A stretch of 64,000 nt of DNA. Source: Polytrichum commune (taxonomy: Eukaryota; Streptophyta; Polytrichopsida; Polytrichales; Polytrichaceae). A model generated the notes under the pieces. That model did no database searches and was not told the origin of the DNA. It was given only the letters and a program-made list of their open reading frames with translations. Below, one piece after another: positions 35,401 through 47,264 of the stretch. Made by a program: the position numbers and the translations under genes. How positions within the stretch are numbered: position 1 is the first letter of the stretch; every line of letters starts with the position of its first letter. The stretch spans positions 26,372,527-26,436,526 of the forward strand of contig OX485808.1 of the NCBI GenBank assembly GCA_950295325.1. Reading direction: 5' to 3'.

Positions 35401-38142
35401 CAAAGTGGTTAGGAAATTTACTCTTGAAAGGAAGAAGTTGATGCATAGCCTCTGTCCTACGGACAAAGCCAACAAACATTCTATTCACGCCGGCCTTGAA
35501 AGAGGTCCGGAGTATCTATCTATCTATCTATCTACCTATCCAACCAACGTTGGACTAGTCTACGATAATTGAGCCTAAAAGCAACACTTTAAGGAACTTA
35601 TTTTATTTCATGCATATTAATAGCTTGATTTTTTTTTCAAATACACTTCCCTATATCCACAAATTTACACAAAGTTTGCGCAATGTTTTCAAAAAATAAT
35701 CAATTTATATGCAACCTAAAATTTACAAAGTTGTCTCATGAAATCAGGTTTTGACTTTCCACCTGGGGGGTCCATTGATGTTGGATTGTTAGGTCATAAT
35801 TGCCACACAATCAACCTCGTTAGTACATGTGAGGGTCTTCTACTAAATGAAGGTGTTGTCCCCCTTTTGTGGATCACTTCTTACATTGCCTTGTTGAAAG
35901 AGCAGTTAGATCCTCATCCTAAAGTGTTATTGCATCCATCTTACACTGCTATGAATGGCCAAAGTGTTGTTATTTGCACTTAATGCCACATACAATCCAA
36001 ATTTTTCAATTGACTTACGTGATGGCACCATTGCACTCACTTGTTGACAACTTCATGATGAAAAATAAGGTTCGCACAAAACGAGTGTTACTTTGAGGCA
36101 CAACTATCTTATAGGCGAATGCATGGTATTAACATCAATGATCATATCAAAGAACCTACCCATGGATGTTAAATTGTACTACCGATCAAATATTGATATG
36201 TGGTGAGTATCTTGAGGTGAGAGATTCTTTGTATACCCAAGTTAAGATTTGGGTCGATGCCATTTTAAATCATATTAATACTAGGGTGATTATACATAGT
36301 AACAAAGGTTCTTAAATGGTCTATAGACCCAAATGGTTTCAAAAACAATTTGTTCATGAAATACATATCCTATTGGTATTAAAAAAAAATGGAAAACCTC
36401 ATTAGGGATACCTGATTACTATCCAAAAAGGATGATACCAATCCAACATTGATTTTGACCATTAAAAAAAAGCATCAATAGTGTTTTATAGGATAGGTTG
36501 ACATACCATCTGTTGGTTGCAAGAACAAAAATTCATTGTCTTGGGTGATACTTTCATTTTGTGTTACTTTTATCATATAAGTAATACCATAGTACCTTTA
36601 CCACTTCGGCACTAATTTAACTATTTCAAGGAAAATCATTGTTTTGGAATGTTCATTCTAAAAATCTCAAAATATAACGTGGATTTGAGAAATTCCTTAG
36701 AATCTATAAAATCTATGGATTATTTATAAGTTATAAACATTATATATAATTTATGGATTACATATAAGTTATATAAGCTATAAATATTAAGTTGTAATAT
36801 TTTTTCCCTTATAAAGAGCCAAAGTGGTAAAGGCACTATGATATTCAACATGTTTGTCAGGAGTCAACATGAAAGACTTAGGGGAAGACCTAGGGTCTTT
36901 GGACCAATGTTAATCTCATCTTGACTAGAAAATTAGTTTAGCCCACATAATTAGTTCCACGTTAATTTTCCACCCACAATAATATGACTATTTGAGTGTA
37001 TGTTATAGGAACAAAAATAACTGTATATTGGTCACAAAGTAGATTTGCCTATCATCCCCCCTCCCCCTAGAAAGGAAGTTTTCGGAGTGTTAAGTTTATT
37101 TGTGTTCACCACAACAAATGAGCTGCAATTTTCGCTCATTCGAACAATATCACAAGTGGTCATTTTGAAATACACAATTGCTTAACATTGTGGGACTCAA
37201 AAGAGGCTTGGAATCGGCCACCTCAAACCTTAAATGAAAGCCATAGCACCTCAAAAGTCTTGGTTAGAGCTTCTTTCTACCAATCACATTGAATGGAAAG
37301 CAACTATTGTAGTTCAAGCCCGTGATGTCCATGTCCTTTGCATTTGTGCATATGACAAGTCTATGCAACATCAAGGGGGGGGGGGGACTAAGAGAAAATT
37401 GGGGTGATGACCTCACCATCATCATGAATTTCATTAAATAAAAGAGTGTGCTATATATCTCATGCTTCCTTTTATAGACTAATTATGTCCAAGCTTATTC
37501 CACAAATTTGACTTCTCCATTTCAATTCAATTGACAACTCTAAACCCACACTACTGCAATGCAACTTAGAGTGCACTTCCATTTAGATCCGGAAACAAAG
37601 TGTTGTTGTCGTCGCAAATCTAATGTAGTATCTATTGTCTTTCTATGAATAGCAACTATAGGACCCCCCCCCTGGCCTCCACTTTGTGATGCAAGTTTTA
37701 CAATGTTGGAGCTTCACATTTGCTACTTATTGATATTGTAAACCAAATTGGTAAAAATGCCATGTCTAAAATTGACAAATATACCATAGACAAATTTCCA
37801 ATCACACATACAAATATTTGACATGCATGTGAACTATAGTTTTGAATTCATATAGATGATGTAGACCGACTCACATACACACCGCATATAATATAATTAA
37901 TCACCGTTGTTCAGACTCGCTCCCTTCTTTGGCCATCGCGAGTGCCCTAACGTATTGTGGGGGCCCCAGTGCCGTCGGATGAAGGGCAGGAGGATCCAGG
38001 CCGTCCAGGCTCGTCAAGCACGTTAGGTCATGTACATGAGGGTTTCCGAGTCGTGGTTCTCTCTCTTTTGCTTTCAAGCTGCCGTGTCCTCCTCCCTCGT
38101 CTCCGGCGCTTCCCTGCGAGTGAACAACATCCGTCTCTCAAA
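32447..38142. other. Intergenic region between maspardin and P2
   Basis: It holds the 5' flanks of the two divergently transcribed genes, short ATCT repeats (35514-35540), an AT/TA-rich tract near 35292-35335, a G-run at 37375-37387 and C-runs. The text around 33180-34020 looks somewhat like an old LTR or solo element, but I could not define ends. Open frames at 32609-33121 (-), 34565-34960 (-) and 35738-35983 (+) show no recognisable motif. No gene is supported. Confidence 0.5.
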
Positions 38143-39605
38143 ATGAAGGTTGTCGCCGCCTACTTGCTGGCTCTCTTGGGAGGCAATGCTTCCCCAAAGG
38201 CCAAGGACATCGAGGCCATCCTCGGCTCAGGTACCTCAAATCCTACACTCCCAATGTCTCTCACCTCTTTTGTCTTCTGTTTCGCGCTATTCAATTTCTG
38301 CCAGCTTTCTCTCTGGAAGAACTGCATTGTCGTGCCTTTTGACGTGATTTCGTTGCTGGAAATGGGACGAAACCGTCGAGAAACGTAAATGAGGTTGCTG
38401 GGGACGTTAGGGTTTCAGGCCGTCAAGAATCATCAAACGAGGGCTTCTAGTGTGTTAGGGTTTGATGATCCTTAGTTTATAGGCATTTTTGTGCTTTCCT
38501 TTTTTAGGTTATGCTACATGCAACAGTTTTTTGATTGGAGTTCGTTGACATTGTGGAGGCATGTGCTTTGAAGCTAGTCTATGGAGATGGGTGCTAAACG
38601 AGGGTTGAAGGAATAATAGGGTTTTAGGCCTTCCAAGAATCAGTGAAGGAGGGTTTGTGGGGTGCTTGTTAGGATTTAATAATGTGTATGTTTGAGATGC
38701 TTTTGTGTTTACTTTAGTTAGGTGTATTGCATACGTAACATTTTTTCGGCTGGAGTTTGTGACATGATAGGGGTAGGGTGGTATGTGAGACTGTTGGATG
38801 GATATGGTACTATGATTATTGTCAAATGTCATGCAGTTTGTTGATTTGGTAAGGGCATGTTTTTAAGGATGTGAAGATTAGAGGCACTTGTATGTCTGCT
38901 TTGTTTAGGTCTACGTGTACAGAAATCGCATATTTCCCCGGTCGCAGTTGTGAGGGTGGAGCCCTGATGTTATTTGAGAATGGTTTTTGGACATGGTGCT
39001 AAGAATATGGATTGTGTACAGTTGGAGCTGAAGCCGACAGCGCAAGGATAGAATTCTTGTTGAATGAGCTGGAAGGCAAGGACATCTTGGAAGTGATTGC
39101 AGCCGGAAAGGAGAAGTTCGCATCCGTGCCCTCAGGAGGAGGTGGCGGTGTTGCTGTGGTTTCATCCGGAGGTGGTGGTGCTGCAGCCCCCGCCGCCGTC
39201 GAGGAGAAGGTGGAGGAGAAGAAGGAAGAGCCCAAGGAGGAGTCAGACGATGTAAGCGTCTTTTTTTCTGGTGTTGTTCTGTTTCTGTTGTGGTTGGAAA
39301 TCCAGAGTTTGTTGTCACCTGAAACTGTTTGTGAACGGTACCTAGGCCTCCACGTTGGAGTTAACGAATTCTACAGTTTAGGTCATCTGTGCAGTGAGTG
39401 GCCTATATGTGCCTCCAAAATTTGAGACTCTGTCAATTAGGGATTGTGCAAAATTGTTTAATGCTCCCTCAAGTTCGTAATCACAAGTTAAAATATTTGT
39501 CATTAGTTATTGTAGTATTACAATGGTTCATTTTTGTTATTAATACTCCTAACTTGAGGTTGGTTGTGGATGTTGCAGGACATGGGTTTCAGCTTGTTTG
39601 ACTAA
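38143..39605 (+). CDS. RPP2: 60S acidic ribosomal protein P2
   Basis: Exons 38143-38230, 39022-39251 and 39579-39605 (introns phase 1 and 0) total 345 nt, encoding 114 residues. The N-terminus [18 protein letters not shown] and the block [20 protein letters not shown] are P2-specific (P1 differs). Next comes a Gly-rich and Ala-rich hinge, a Glu/Lys-rich segment and the conserved C-terminus [10 protein letters not shown], which docks elongation factors on the ribosomal stalk. The last exon encodes only those final eight residues (DMGFSLFD). The start is the first in-frame ATG, and 5' leader sequence upstream is GC-richer than the surroundings. Intron 1 (791 bp) contains two degenerate repeats of a phrase like GGGTTTTAGGCCTTCCAAGAATC. 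Confidence 0.97.
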
Positions 39606-40644
39606 GCCAATGAGGTGTAGTTTGCTGATATCAACACCAAGGTCAAGACTAGACTACCTACTTCGTGCTTTTTTTGCATTCTCTCCCTGTAGCTAAACTT
39701 ATGGGGATCATACAGCAAGAATTGATCAAATGTCACTATTGCCCTTTTTTTTGATACTGGGTTATTCACTTCTCGTCTCCAACCAATGGCACTGTTTCAG
39801 TCCGCATCCTCTATTTACTATTGTGACACATCTGGTTGTTTGTGACCTATTACCATACCATAGGTGCTATATAGAGGTTAGGGAATGCTTATCACTTTTG
39901 CATCGTTGTGTTTGCTGGGTTACACGGCATCTGGATGTTATAAAACATGATGAATTGTGGAATGAACATTTCTGTATTTGTTGACATCTGAAAATCAATA
40001 ATATCTTTTAAGTTCTATTTAATATGATCTTTGACGTTGATTGATGACGAAAAGTGATGTCCACATCCTAGTGCTTCGTGACGTACACTTATTTGTCATC
40101 TCTGCGGGCAATCGTAATTCTGGAACGAGCATGACATGGTAACCTAACTTTTCGAGGCTTTCGGGGCTTTCCCTGGGCCAGGAAGTTCCTGTTGCGTTTT
40201 GCCATTTGCATTTTGATGTATCTGTATTTGGTTGCTTTTCGAAAATGTAACCAAAATACATATGCTGAAATTTACTTATATACAGGTTTATTGAATTCTT
40301 TTCGACTTCACATGGGGTCTCAAATTTCATGGAAGCTATTTTGTGCCAGATATCATTGCCATATACATTACTCAGCAAAAGCGCTGTAATTAGTCATTTC
40401 TTACGAAAATATTGGAGCACAAAATTAATGAAGATGCGTACTGTAAAACCAAAACTCCTAAAATGGCTATTACCCAAATTGAATTCACGGACGCATGGCA
40501 TAGAATAAATTAGATACACTATTATGGTCAATGTCGATGTTGTAGCCGTACTTACAGTGTGACTTACACCTTCCGTAGAGTGTGGTTCGCTATGTAGTAT
40601 TACTGCACGAAGAGTGTGCCGCGCTATAAAACGAGTGTACACTA

Positions 40645-41301
40645 CACTAATCATGATATTTAGTGTAATTTACCATGTAGAATTACTCAATGCTATACCT
40701 ATTTACTGCATACCTCGTATTTTACTGACAAATATTGACTTGGTTGTTTGAACATTATAGAACATTAACAACTGTTCTTAAGAAAAAGTACATCAAAAGT
40801 GAAATTATATAACATTATGATTTGAAATAGTGAGTAATACAGTGTAGATAATGACATTATGTCCTCATTCTTCTACTTGTAGTTCTGGATTGTCAGCGAC
40901 AGAATCTGAATTCAATTGGTTCAGAAGAACTACAGTAAACGTGATGTTTAGTGTCATAAAGTATTTAATGTCACTATGGCAACCTTTCGGATGTCACTTC
41001 TTATGAACAAGTGAACAAATATTGTCATGGATGATGGATTTGTTCATTCATTGGCCAAAACCCTACCTTCATTTGTCAGCAACTTGTGTTGAAATATGGT
41101 CATGGATGATTGAAGTTTGGATGAAAGTCACTTGGTAAGTGACAGTAATTGTCACATTGTAAATCTATAATCTCCACAACTTTTACAAGGAATGACGGAT
41201 AATGTTGGGTTAAGATTTAGTGTTGGTGACACTACATGTGATTTACAATTAGTATTGCGCAAGACAATTAGAATTGTTGAGACTAAATATTCTATTTAGT
41301 G
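40645..41301. mobile_element. Putative element with palindromic CACTA-like ends (older copy)
   Basis: The left end CACTAATCATGATATTTAGT (40645-) and right end GACTAAATATTCTATTTAGTG (41281-41301) are related to the ends of the element at 43445-43769, and each is nearly self-complementary. A target-site duplication is not clear and no coding sequence is seen. Confidence 0.4.
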
Positions 41302-43444
41302 TACTTGCCATATACCATAATACTTGTACTCTTGGTCTTTTGAGATTTCTCAGTGCGCACAACCTTTCCACAATTCACAAGGGCAAGGTGGTTCTTTGCT
41401 ATGAAATCCGCGTGAACACAATCCATCATGATATGAGTCGTAAACAAAACATTGCACCTTGCCTCTATCCTATGAGATTCCTAGCAACTTAGAACTACCC
41501 GTGACCACTTTGATTTCATAACATTACTTAGCAGTGGGATGGTCAAAAAGCTATGCAGGGAGACTTTGATTTAGATTGAACTCCCAACATCCCATTGCTA
41601 TATTATGATGGTCCATGTTTTTGAGTAATGTTATGTTGACATACGTAGTTCAAAATTGCTAAATACATGGCCATATTCTTGTCAACCCTATCAATTTCAA
41701 ACATAATCTTACATAAACCTCAAGGCAACTCAGGTTTACATCTATTTGCAAAGAAATTATGAATGTGAGAAACGGAAATGCTTGATGCCACCACAAATCA
41801 AATGCGTCTATTATAACCTTATTGATACATACTCACTTCATGCTCCCACAACTCTCTATTGGTTTGCACTTTCACAAAATCTCTATCACTACAAATTGTT
41901 ACAAAGACTGCCACAAATTTCTACAATATTCCTACTAATTGTGACATGAAAGCGGAACAATATCCTACACAAGAACTAACAACTTACAACAAAGCACATG
42001 AAATCAACTAACAAGAAACACAAACACCACCTAGTTACAAACTCGAGAGCTCAAAAACAAAACAAACTCAAGACAGAAACAAAGCAACACAATGATGCAA
42101 AGAATGAGCCATTTTCTAGTTGTGATGGCACAATGTCATCCCCAACGTTTTTGTAAGGATTAATCTTATTGATGTGGCCCACACTATTTACCATAATCAA
42201 TGTAATTATGCTTCTCATTTCCCATAAAGATTTAATCAAAGAAAAACAAACAATGTACTACCCCTCCCATGAACCAAAAGCTTTGAATATGACGGTTTTA
42301 TTCATCAAAATGAATTGACCTGCAAAAGGATCACATAGATCATGAAGACGCTCAAAACATATGTGCAAGAAATATTTTGACAATAGGGGCAGGAAGTGTT
42401 TTCCATACCACCTCATCACGATTTTGTTTAGCATGTACAATACGCTTGATCTAAGTAACATGGAAGTACCAAAGTTTGTTATATGGGAAAGACAACCCCT
42501 AATAGAACCAAAAAAACTAGGAAGAGACAAGGAGTTTTACTTGGTGAGGAGTGTGGTTTCGATTTTGGGATAGGGAAAAACCCATAATAACGCTAAGGGA
42601 AGACTTTAAAAGGTGATTTGACATCGTCTAGGTGTCTCAAATAAATTTAATAATGGAAATCATAAGTTTACTTCCAACTATTCATGATTTAGCTTAACAA
42701 ATTATACAAATATTTGAGGGAGTAAGATGTTTTAGGAGTCTCTCGAAAACAATAGATGCATTTGTGATTGTCCCTCAATCTCACACTATTTACATGGTCA
42801 ATAGTCTGAAAATGAATTCATATTTTATGGACCTTGTGTGGTGAGGAAATATAGGCTTAACCATCGTCAATTTTGTTGCATTTTGTCTCTAAACCAAAGT
42901 TGAGGGCACTTTGGTGTAGTCAATAGCCTAAGGTTAATTGGTCATTTTAACGTACCTTAAAAATCCAGTGCACTCATCCTTTTAGTATTTCAAGTTTCCT
43001 TGCATTAAACTTTGATTTAGTTATAGGGTCTAACAATTGTCTTTTGCATGGCCTCGGCCAAGCAACCAAGTACCATCTCAACTGGATTCCTTGAATAAAT
43101 GTTGTGTCATAGGGTAATCTAGCATGAGTTTTTTCAATACAAGTATGGATGACTATCAATTAGGTATACCAATAATGCAAGTAGGGGACAATTGAATGAT
43201 CAAGTTGGTTGTTAAGTCATCAAAGGTTAGGCTCATCATATCAAGGAACTCTTCCTCTCTAAGTGTCTTTCCTAATGAAACTAGATGAAAATCATCCACA
43301 AACTCTATAATGGCACGGAACCTCCATAACACATATCTAATTGGTTTCGAACTAATAGTTTAGCAGACCATGGTCTATCATTAATTCAAGTTTCTTTTTC
43401 TCTACCATAGACATCAACCTTTCTCTCAAGTGGGTCTGCCACTA

Positions 43445-43769
43445 CACTAAATATGATATTTAGTGGTTGATACACTAAATACAAACACATACACTAAATG
43501 TCAATAACCCTATGAAAGTAAGTACCATTGAATGTAAACTCAAACACTAAATACCAAGTATGACAATATGTGGAAGTTACATGTTTGAATTTGGTGTTAG
43601 TAAAGATATATATATGTATATATAAAATAACAATGATAAAAGGAGAATTCCAGCATATCTTCTAGCATATCTTCTAACACTAATAGTCAAGGAATTGAAA
43701 ACTAGTGTTCAGGAGGATATGGTGGTAACAACATTAAATATAATCAAGCACTAAATATCATATTTAGTG
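43445..43769. mobile_element. Short element with palindromic CACTAAAT ends
   Basis: Both ends carry a 21-bp self-complementary motif starting CACTAAATAT (43445-43465 and 43749-43769) that differs only at the central base. The 325-bp interior is AT-rich with more CACTAAAT and ACTAAATAC sub-repeats. CACTA at the termini recalls En/Spm-type elements, but I see no matching 3-bp target duplication, so the class is uncertain. Confidence 0.5.
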
Positions 43770-43865
43770 TGGTATAGGCACTGGCCTGCAATCATCAACT
43801 TACTAATCGAATACATAACTCCCCAGTCTATAGATTATAATTTCTTATTGTCTACCCTCCTTAAG

Positions 43866-43885
43866 ACACACACACACACACACAC
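43866..43885. repeat. (CA)n microsatellite
   Basis: Ten CA units read directly. Confidence 0.9.
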
Positions 43886-44356
43886 AGTGTATGGTAAATT
43901 CATGGGAGAGGAGGAATCATACCATCTCCTCAATGATTATAACGTGCTGTGAAATCTCCTCTCTACTTGATAGAAAACTTGCTAGGTGATCAACTGCCTC
44001 CTGTGCTTTGGCGTTGGCCTGCTGGCTTCTGTCTCAAAAATAAAATAAAATAATAACATGCTCAATATCCACTTCTTTTGAACGATGGATAAAGCACATT
44101 TGAATAATACATGCTTTCTGGTAAACTTGTTGGCATTAAGATCTTGCATTCGATTTTATCCACGTTCCTCACAATCGGTAGATTGGGAATAGAGCACTTT
44201 GGTCTATGTGTCCCAATTAGAGTCTAAATCTCAACCACCTCGATTAATCATACAAATGACTTGTATTTGCTTCTCACATGAGCCTTGTAGTGCACATAGA
44301 CCAAAGGCATTGGGGTTAGCACACTTCAATTGAGCACCTAATACATTCTTTGTGGG

Positions 44357-44373
44357 AGGGGGGGGGGGGGGGT
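44357..44373. repeat. Poly-G run
   Basis: About 18 Gs with one A. Similar C or G runs occur at 12071, 24148, 37375 and 37665. Confidence 0.9.
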
Positions 44374-45008
44374 AAGAAGAGGAGGGGAAAAAATCATCTA
44401 TTGTTGGCCCTTAGTAAGTGGGAAACTTAAGTACTTTGGTCATGGGAACACTTACATGCTTGAGAAATAGAAGCCAACAGGAGTGTGCATACATGTAAGT
44501 GCAACACTTCTCAAAAGCACGTCTCCTTTTCACGACATGCATTATGGTCCCAAATAGCAGCCCACCCTATTTACCATAATACGTGTAATACAATCACAAG
44601 TTTGCACTTGAGCCATGCAATGAAGGAAGACTTAAGTTTCATCATCATTTGGTCCTTTCTTTTTTGTTTTCTTTATGCCATTTCCCTAGTACTTCCGTAT
44701 GGGATCCTCTAAAAGAGCAGACATGTGATTTATTACATTCTTAAACAATGTAAAGACTTTCTCTTCTCTTCGAACTTCAAGAACAAGTCCAAGAATCAAG
44801 GCTCTTGAGTACATGCATGAATGCCAAGCATTGTCAAGTGGCAAACTCTTATTAGTAAACTCCTTGGTGTTATTTGCGTTCAGAGAAAGCCTTCTCCCAT
44901 CTACCAAGATTCAACTTAAATAGTATACCTTAACAAAAAGAATCTCAACAAGTGTAGGTGTACTCTCCAAGATGCTTGTGTAGGATGAACATCCACTAGA
45001 ACACTTAA

Positions 45009-45839
45009 CTCCTAACTTCCCATGCCCAATTTCCCTCAAATTTGCCCATAAAATGTGATCTCAATTTTAGAGACTGTTCCTGAAGATCTAAAGTTGTGTT
45101 GACAAATCCAACTGTATAGATGTTTGCAAGTTAGAGGTGATTACTCACGGTATAGATTTGAAACGTTAAAGTTCTATTATATAGGAGATTATCATAGTAA
45201 TGTCAATAATGGTTTTGAGCGACAATAGTTTAGAGATTAAATCAAGGTTGGTTTTTTGATCGAACTTCCACTCAAGTCATCTCTAAATGACAAAATATTA
45301 CCCTCATTCAAAAGAGGGCCATATTCCTACTCAAATCAAATCACAAATCTTGAAACTATTATTTTATGATTTTTGGGGAAGCTTTGCAATTTCAGGCAAC
45401 AGTGCCACAACTGCACACCTTCCACATGGATTTACACCCACCAACCAATGTCCAACTAAGAATTCCAACGGTAGATATTTAGAATATCTTATGTTTGAGT
45501 GTCATGCATAATCATTTGCCTATAGGGATCAACCAAAAAAAAAAAAAAAAAAAAAAACATGTAGGATATGTTGTTCATAAACCGTGGAGGTGACAAATGT
45601 CAAGTTCCGGATTGTGGATCAATTCCACTATAAACTTGTTGAGAGCACACTCCCATATTTGAATTGATTAAAAAATAATTAACTTTGTTGATTCAAAATT
45701 ATTCAAGTGGCAAAACATAGCAGACGTGAACATGAACAAGAGGAGTAGTTGAAACAGTCAAGAACCATTTGAACTAGTGTCAAAGGGGTTAGAGCGAACT
45801 GCTCACAACCATATTATGGTTGCATAGGACATTTAGGGG
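45009..45839. mobile_element. Diverged second TTAA-flanked element, 831 bp
   Basis: TTAA lies at 45005-45008 and 45840-45843. The left end reads CTCCTAACTTCCCATGCCC; the right end, reverse-complemented, reads CCCCTAAATGTCCTATGCAACC. The right end aligns well with the right end of the element at 25555-26381 (both have AACCATAT(A)TGGTTGC followed by AGGGGTTAA). The left end aligns less well. It contains a 23-base A run. Confidence 0.35.
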
Positions 45840-46331
45840 TTAAGAATGCTACGTTTCTTTGGACCATGACCAGGTGATATGGTTGTGTTGGCAGCCAGCA
45901 CAGACTAGTCAACTTAATATTTCACACCACATTTGAACAAGAACGGGCAAGCCGGCTTTTGCCAGCAGGCCCAACTGTAATGACCGTGGAGACATGTGCG
46001 GCCAGCACAGGTGGTGTGATTTGACAGTGCATACCTGTTGTGGTACTCTCATTGCTCTGTCTAGGGAATGAGAAGTAGCAGGGACTGGGGGTTTCAAAAA
46101 GGAAGATATGGTCCCTACCCTTTCCCTGTTTTTATTGATGCAAAACAGATTTGTCTCCCAATTGTGGTAATTTAAGATTGACACTTCGACATGGCATCTT
46201 TAAGCTTTTGAAGAAATTGTCTCCCCCTTGCTTTCTAATGCCAGTAAGGACATGGTACCAATTTCTGACTGGAGGACTTAAGAATCGGAGTTCAGATGCA
46301 AAAGTTATAAGAGGTGCAAGCAAAAAGTCTC

Positions 46332-46394
46332 GTACGCTTGCAATGATCATTAAACACTATTGCGATCATTGCAAGCGTACCAATAGTGTTTAAT
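46332..46394. repeat. A-B-A'-B' perfect inverted-repeat motif
   Basis: A = GTACGCTTGCAATGATC (46332-46348); B = ATTAAACACTATTG (46349-46362); one C; A' is the exact reverse complement of A (46364-46380); B' is the exact reverse complement of B (46381-46394). The interlocked order would form a pseudoknot if transcribed. Confidence 0.95.
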
Positions 46395-47264
46395 ATTGAA
46401 CCTAAAATGGTGAGCATACAGTCCAATCTCATTGTAAAATGCATCTTTGTACTGTCTGTTCTTAAGTACGAGCCTTATCAAATACCACTAAGATGCACGT
46501 GTCCTGACTGATTGAGGAGTGACCATGTAAGGCCCACACATCTTAATTTAGAATCTGACCTACAGCAGCATTAGTCCACTGCAAAGAACAAAGCTTGCAG
46601 GAAGGAGAGGAAACCCCACTGGCTGTAGCTTGAGGTACTTATTCAGCACTTTCCTCAGCCTGCAAGTATAGACAAGACTCTGGAATGCCTATACTATCTT
46701 ATGAGAACCTCAGGAAACCTCAAAAGCTGATTTGACAAAAAGAATGCCACCAACCACCAATCAGTCCCACCAAGTACCAACACTGCAGTAGGCAATGCAC
46801 CAAATCTGAACACAAATGACAACCATACCCTCCAAATGCGAAATGAAGAGTCAAGACTATACAGGAAGCATGGTTTATCAAAAACAGTCAAGGATGTTAT
46901 CCTCTTTCAAGTACGAACTTGTGTGAGGTCAGGCTTCATTTAACTTTTAGCTTCCTCCTGTAGAAAAGGTAGATACAAGAGTAAATACAGATGTTATCGA
47001 TCAAATTAAATGAAGGCACGCTAGTGGGCCTTGGAAGATGAAAGCCTGAGGGGTCCATAATGGTCGCCTAATTTTACAGAAGGCTCCATCCACCAACTGA
47101 TATGGGTCCCTTGAGAAGCTAAATAAGGTGCTGTCTACTTGAACACCACTGCGAGGGAAAACTAAGAGACTAACAAGAGCATGTCCTACACCACTAGGCT
47201 GAGCCTCAGCTGAAAACAGGAAGTCACTACAGCCATCCAGAAAAGTTGAAACCTTTTATTCATA

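Larger units (their letters stand above)
39606..47264. other. Intergenic region between P2 and the PP2A gene
   Basis: No gene is supported over 7.6 kb. It contains two elements with self-complementary CACTAAAT termini (40645-41301, 43445-43769), a CA repeat (43866-43885), a G-run (44357-44373), a diverged TTAA-flanked element (45009-45839), an A-run (45535-45557) and an A-B-A'-B' inverted motif (46332-46394). The rightmost few hundred bases should be the PP2A 3' UTR. Confidence 0.5.

Noticed and set aside
40019-40378. 119-codon minus-strand open frame downstream of P2
   Set aside because: No motif; overlaps the expected P2 3' flank, and composition is AT-rich non-coding.
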